NCBI GenBank assembly: GCA_949296785.1
Contig: CASFRQ010000224.1
Coordinates: 1-9,244 of the forward strand
Length of the DNA: 9,244 nucleotides
Origin: an uncultured Alphaproteobacteria bacterium
GTDB taxonomy: Bacteria > Pseudomonadota > Alphaproteobacteria > CASFRQ01 > SAAU01
Direction of reading: 5' to 3'
Shown here: one piece after another, positions 7,099 through 9,244 of the stretch
Layout: each line of letters starts with the position of its first letter
Position numbering within the stretch: the stretch's first letter is position 1
The notes under the pieces: model-generated
Databases searched by the model: none
The model's input: the letters and a program-made list of their open reading frames with translations, nothing else
What the model was told of the DNA's origin: nothing
Translations under genes and position numbers: made by a program

Positions 7099-7126
7099 AT
7101 TGTAACTTTCAAATTTTAATTTTCAA
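7099..7126 (-). promoter_or_regulatory. Sigma70-type promoter of dnaE
   Basis: TTGAAA (7126-7121) and TACAAT (7104-7099) on the minus strand are separated by 16 bases, each matching consensus at five of six positions. Transcription would start near 7092, giving a leader of about 40 bases before the dnaE ATG at 7052. This is the best promoter in the window, and it shows that dnaE can be transcribed separately from lolCD. Confidence 0.65.
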
Positions 7127-7336
7127 GCATTGACTTTCCGTTCTTACTTTTTTTCGTTTTCATCCCTTTGCCATCCGACCGTTTAACATTCTGTTTTTAA
7201 CTTTTGCGCTCTTTTCTTTTCGGGCGACCTTTTAACAATAACTGCCTTAATGGACGCTTCCTCCATTTTGGCAAACAACGGGGACTTTCCCTGTCATTTC
7301 TTATAAAGACCACCGATTTTTTTCGGAAACAACGCC

Positions 7337-7361
7337 TTTTCCGGCGGTAAAAACCGGAAAA
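7337..7361. repeat. Perfect 8-pair inverted repeat
   Basis: TTTTCCGG (7337-7344) and CCGGAAAA (7354-7361) enclose a 9-base loop. The hairpin can form in RNA from either strand, and the A/T outer half gives it a terminator-like look. On the minus strand it could stop transcripts coming from lolD before the dnaE promoter. Confidence 0.4.
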
Positions 7362-7499
7362 ACCAAAAATTTTGTTCCGCCCTCAGCCTGCATCCTTTTT
7401 ATCCGTTCCGCGTTTCCTAAAAAACACGCCTCCCCTTCATCTTGGAAGGCACCTTCAGCCCTTTGCCCCCCATTTCCCGCATCCATCCGTCCCGTTCTT

Positions 7500-7525
7500 A
7501 GGAAAAGAGGGACTTTTTCCTCTTT
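7500..7525. repeat. Two mutually exclusive 7-pair hairpins
   Basis: AGGAAAA (7500-7506) pairs with TTTTCCT (7515-7521), and AAAGAGG (7504-7510) pairs with CCTCTTT (7519-7525). Both stems have seven exact pairs and 8-base loops, and they share bases, so only one can form at a time. The bases just outside the second stem are T-rich on the plus strand and include TTT on the minus strand. No gene is close enough to assign a role. Confidence 0.35.
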
Positions 7526-7545
7526 ATTCTTCCGACGGCTTCATT

Positions 7546-7569
7546 GCCTCTTTCTTTGTTAAGAAAGGC
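7546..7569 (+). terminator. Hairpin followed by a T run on the plus strand
   Basis: CTTTCTT and AAGAAAG form seven pairs around a short TGTT loop, extended by GC/GC pairs at the base across a 2-base bulge. On the plus strand a run of seven T begins six bases after the stem. This looks like an intrinsic terminator, but no plus-strand gene precedes it, so it may be fortuitous or end an unrecognised small RNA. Confidence 0.25.
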
Positions 7570-7582
7570 AGACGCTTTTTTT

Positions 7583-7606
7583 CCTTCTTTCCTTCTTCCC
7601 TTCTTT
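7583..7606. repeat. Three tandem octamers in a polypyrimidine tract
   Basis: CCTTCTTT, CCTTCTTC and CCTTCTTT follow one another without gaps, inside an uninterrupted 38-base pyrimidine run (7575-7612). The unit length is not a multiple of three and no reading frame uses it. Such tracts can change copy number by slippage. Confidence 0.6.
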
Positions 7607-7751
7607 TTTCTTATTCTCCCTATCATCCTTCCCGCGTTTTTCCATCCGGCGCCGAAGGTTAAGGAATCAACGGAAAAGCAAAAACCGGAAGCGAATAAAC
7701 AGGTCTTACTATCTTCTCTATCCTTTTAAGATTTCCCACTCCTTCTCTTTC

Positions 7752-7786
7752 CCAAAAGCGTCCGTTTTTTAAGAGTGAAGCTCAAA
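7752..7786. repeat. Direct repeat, copy A
   Basis: The core reads CCAAAAGCGTCCG, a run of six T, then AAGAGTGAAGCTCAAA. It matches copy B at 7994-8029 except for one base (AAGAG versus AAGAA) and one additional T in copy B. Similarity extends weakly upstream into pyrimidine-rich sequence (TCCCACTCC versus TCCAACTC). Confidence 0.75.
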
Positions 7787-7993
7787 CCCTCTTGGGCAGG
7801 AGCCAAACATCAAAGCCTCTAAAAACAAAATAACCGGCCGGCAAAACCTTCCGATACAGCCGAACAACGAAAGACTTTCCTTCCTCCCGGAAAATACCGA
7901 AACAACAAACAGAACGGCTAAAAACTCAACACACCCTAACAAACCGGAGAGAGAACGAAAAAGCCGGAACCAAAACCGCTTTCCAACTCTTTT

Positions 7994-8029
7994 CCAAAAG
8001 CGTCCGTTTTTTTAAGAATGAAGCTCAAA
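7994..8029. repeat. Direct repeat, copy B
   Basis: Second copy of the ~35-base repeat, 242 bases from copy A in the same orientation. It carries seven T after CCAAAAGCGTCCG, then AAGAATGAAGCTCAAA. Both copies lie between the lolD terminator candidate and the dnaE promoter. No terminal inverted repeats or transposase accompany them. Confidence 0.75.
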
Positions 8030-8065
8030 ACCGATACTTTCCAAAACCCCGAATAAATGCCGGCG

Positions 8066-8082
8066 CCGGTTCAAAAAACCGG
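8066..8082 (-). terminator. Possible terminator of lolCD
   Basis: CCGGTT and AACCGG form six exact pairs around a 5-base loop, 22 bases beyond the lolD stop. In the minus-strand direction GC-rich bases follow first (GGCGCC is itself palindromic) and then CATTTATT, so the T tract is weak. The position right after the operon is the main support. Confidence 0.42.
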
Positions 8083-8103
8083 AAAAATCTGTAAAAGCCG
8101 TCT

Positions 8104-8856
8104 TTACCCTTCCTCCAGCAAACCGCCCTTCATCCGGATACAACGATCCATTTGGGCGGCCAGTTCCGGATTGTGGGTCGCGATTAAAGCGGACAAGCCC
8201 GTTTCCCGCACGACTTGGAGCAGTTGTTCAAACACCTTCGCGGAAGTTTCCGGGTCCAAATTCCCCGTCGGTTCGTCCGCCAACAGCACTTTCGGGGCGT
8301 TGGCCAGCGCCCGGGCAATCGCCACCCTCTGTATTTCGCCGCCGGACATTTGAGCCGGGCGGTGACTCATTCTGTCCTTCAACCCCATTCTTTCCAGTAA
8401 AAAAGCGGCCCTTTCTTTTTGTTCTTTCTTGGACTTTAAAGCGATTTTCAAAGGAATCATTACATTTTCCAACGCCGTAAAGTCCGACAAAAGCAAATGG
8501 TTTTGATACACAAACCCCAAGTAATCCCGCCGCAGGAGCGTCCTTGCCTTATCACTGAGCTTTTCACAGTTTTTCCCGTCCAAAACAACCTCGCCCTTTG
8601 CCGGCCTTTCCAACAGCCCCGCAATTTGAAGCATTGTCGTTTTGCCGGAACCGGACGGCCCGACCAAAGCCACAACCTGCCCTTTTTGAAGGCGAAAGTC
8701 TATCCCTTTTAACACATGGAGTTTGTTTTTTCCGGAACCGAAAGACTGCTCAATCCCTTTTAAGGACAAAACAGCGGTTTTCTTGCCTTCCGTTTCCCGT
8801 CCTTCCTTTGACGAGGGCGCCCTTTTCATTTCTTCGCCGGTCAAAATTTCATTCAT
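8104..8856 (-). CDS. lolD: Lipoprotein-releasing system ATP-binding protein LolD
   Basis: LolD is the cytoplasmic ATPase that powers release of outer-membrane lipoproteins from the inner membrane to the LolA carrier, working with LolC/LolE permeases. The 250 residues hold a complete ABC domain: Walker A GPSGSGKT (66-73), Q-loop Gln118 in FVYQNH, signature SGGEIQR (171-177), Walker B VLLADE (190-195), D-loop NLD and switch His228 in ATHNP. The signature begins with Met in place of the usual Leu (MSGGE). About 25 hydrophilic residues precede the first strand, a little more than usual; Met10 is an alternative start. The chosen ATG overlaps the stop of the upstream permease by 8 bases, so translation is probably coupled. 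Assignment to LolD rather than another MacB-type ATPase depends on the adjacent LolC/E-like permease. Confidence 0.92.
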   Translation of the reverse strand: MNEILTGEEMKRAPSSKEGRETEGKKTAVLSLKGIEQSFGSGKNKLHVLKGIDFRLQKGQVVALVGPSGSGKTTMLQIAGLLERPAKGEVVLDGKNCEKLSDKARTLLRRDYLGFVYQNHLLLSDFTALENVMIPLKIALKSKKEQKERAAFLLERMGLKDRMSHRPAQMSGGEIQRVAIARALANAPKVLLADEPTGNLDPETSAKVFEQLLQVVRETGLSALIATHNPELAAQMDRCIRMKGGLLEEG

Positions 8857-9244
8857 AACGCAACGCTTTCACCGGGTCCGTTTTGGATGCTTTGTAAGAC
8901 GGATACAAAGTTGCCAAAAACGATAAGGAAAGCGCCATCGCGACCACAATCAGCACTTCCGTCGTATCCACCTTGGCCGGCAACTTGGAAAGGAAATAAA
9001 TTTCCGCCGAAAACAAGTCCCGACCCGCCAATTTTCCCAAAAACTGCCGGATATTTTCAATATTGTAGCAAAACAAAAGCCCCAAAGCCGTCCCGAACAA
9101 AGTGCCGAAAAAGCCGACCATCACCCCGTCCATCAAAAAAACGCGCATAATAGACCCTCTGGAGGCGCCCATTGTCCTTAAAATCGCGATATCCTTCACT
9201 TTGTCGTTCACCATCATAATCAGGCCGGAAATCATGTTGAACGC
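8849..9244 (-). CDS. LolC/LolE-type lipoprotein-releasing permease, C-terminal part (cut by window edge)
   Basis: The last 131 residues of an inner-membrane permease with an FtsX-like domain. It opens AFNMISGLIMMVNDK, the end of a membrane helix, followed by DIAILRTMGAS, which fits the coupling-helix region of LolC/LolE. A hydrophobic helix follows (about FLMDGVMVGFFGTLFGTALGL in shortened form), then a periplasmic stretch with EIYFLSKLPAKV, and a final helix ending ATLYPSYKASKTDPVKALRYE. ALRYE and the EIYFL..LP segment are typical of this family. The reading frame is open to position 9244, so the start lies outside the window. Whether it is LolC, LolE or a single LolF-like protein cannot be decided from this part. 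Confidence 0.92.
   Translation of the reverse strand, partial: AFNMISGLIMMVNDKVKDIAILRTMGASRGSIMRVFLMDGVMVGFFGTLFGTALGLLFCYNIENIRQFLGKLAGRDLFSAEIYFLSKLPAKVDTTEVLIVVAMALSLSFLATLYPSYKASKTDPVKALRYE

Larger units (their letters stand above)
7053..8103. other. Long gene-free region between lolD and dnaE
   Basis: About 1.05 kb without a convincing protein, tRNA or rRNA gene. Frames of 60-96 codons exist, but their translations are rich in F, S and P on the pyrimidine-rich strand and show no domain or binding site. The plus strand is strongly pyrimidine-rich up to about 7640 and then A- and C-rich. The region contains the dnaE promoter, several hairpins, a tandem octamer and a pair of direct repeats, all listed separately. 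Confidence 0.7.

Noticed and set aside
7301..7486. 61-codon minus-strand frame in the lolD-dnaE gap
   Set aside because: No binding site, no recognisable similarity, and it overlaps the hairpin at 7337-7361.
7372..7729. Two plus-strand frames (96 and 61 codons) in the lolD-dnaE gap
   Set aside because: They arise from pyrimidine-rich DNA that yields F, S, L and P in every frame; they overlap each other and have no start signal.
7752..8029. CRISPR array
   Set aside because: Only two repeat copies, 242 bases apart, without regular spacers or cas genes.
8060..8082. tRNA T-arm suggested by GGTTCAA near 8068
   Set aside because: No acceptor or anticodon stem can be drawn around it; the bases form the lolD hairpin instead.

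Overview
The window looks like a chromosomal segment of an alphaproteobacterium with moderate GC content (about mid-40s percent by eye). The evidence is gene order and protein character: a LolC/E permease end, LolD and DnaE lie in series and lead into rpsB, an arrangement I associate with Alphaproteobacteria. All genes with recognisable products lie on the minus strand, so transcription runs from high to low coordinates.

Layout, in transcription order. 9244-8849 is the C-terminal part of a LolC/LolE-type lipoprotein-releasing permease, and its stop overlaps the start of lolD (8856-8104) by 8 bases. 8103-7053 is about 1.05 kb with no convincing gene. It holds a likely lolD terminator hairpin, a pair of ~35-base direct repeats, several other hairpins, a polypyrimidine tract with three tandem octamers, and a good sigma70-type promoter for dnaE. 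7052-3628 is dnaE, the replicative DNA polymerase III alpha subunit, split over two overlapping reading frames. 3627-3251 is non-coding with a weak promoter candidate. 3250-2363 is an unidentified six-segment membrane protein with one CPSC motif and a charged tail. 2193-763 is glmM (phosphoglucosamine mutase) with an insertion near the N-terminus. 762-419 is non-coding: a promoter candidate with a palindrome in its spacer, then a leader of about 130 bases that can fold extensively. 418-1 is the start of rpsB (ribosomal protein S2), cut by the window edge.

The genes are mostly housekeeping: lipoprotein export (LolCD), chromosome replication (DnaE), cell-wall precursor synthesis (GlmM) and translation (S2).

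The most notable observation is in dnaE. The two halves are each intact and together give about 1141 residues with all expected domains. They meet at an A AAA AAG heptamer in the correct phase for -1 slippage, the same heptamer used in E. coli dnaX, followed after 6 bases by a possible stem. Programmed frameshifting, transcriptional slippage, a real 7-base deletion, two separately translated subunits and a sequence error all remain open. The second notable item is the foldable rpsB leader, whose helices partly exclude each other.
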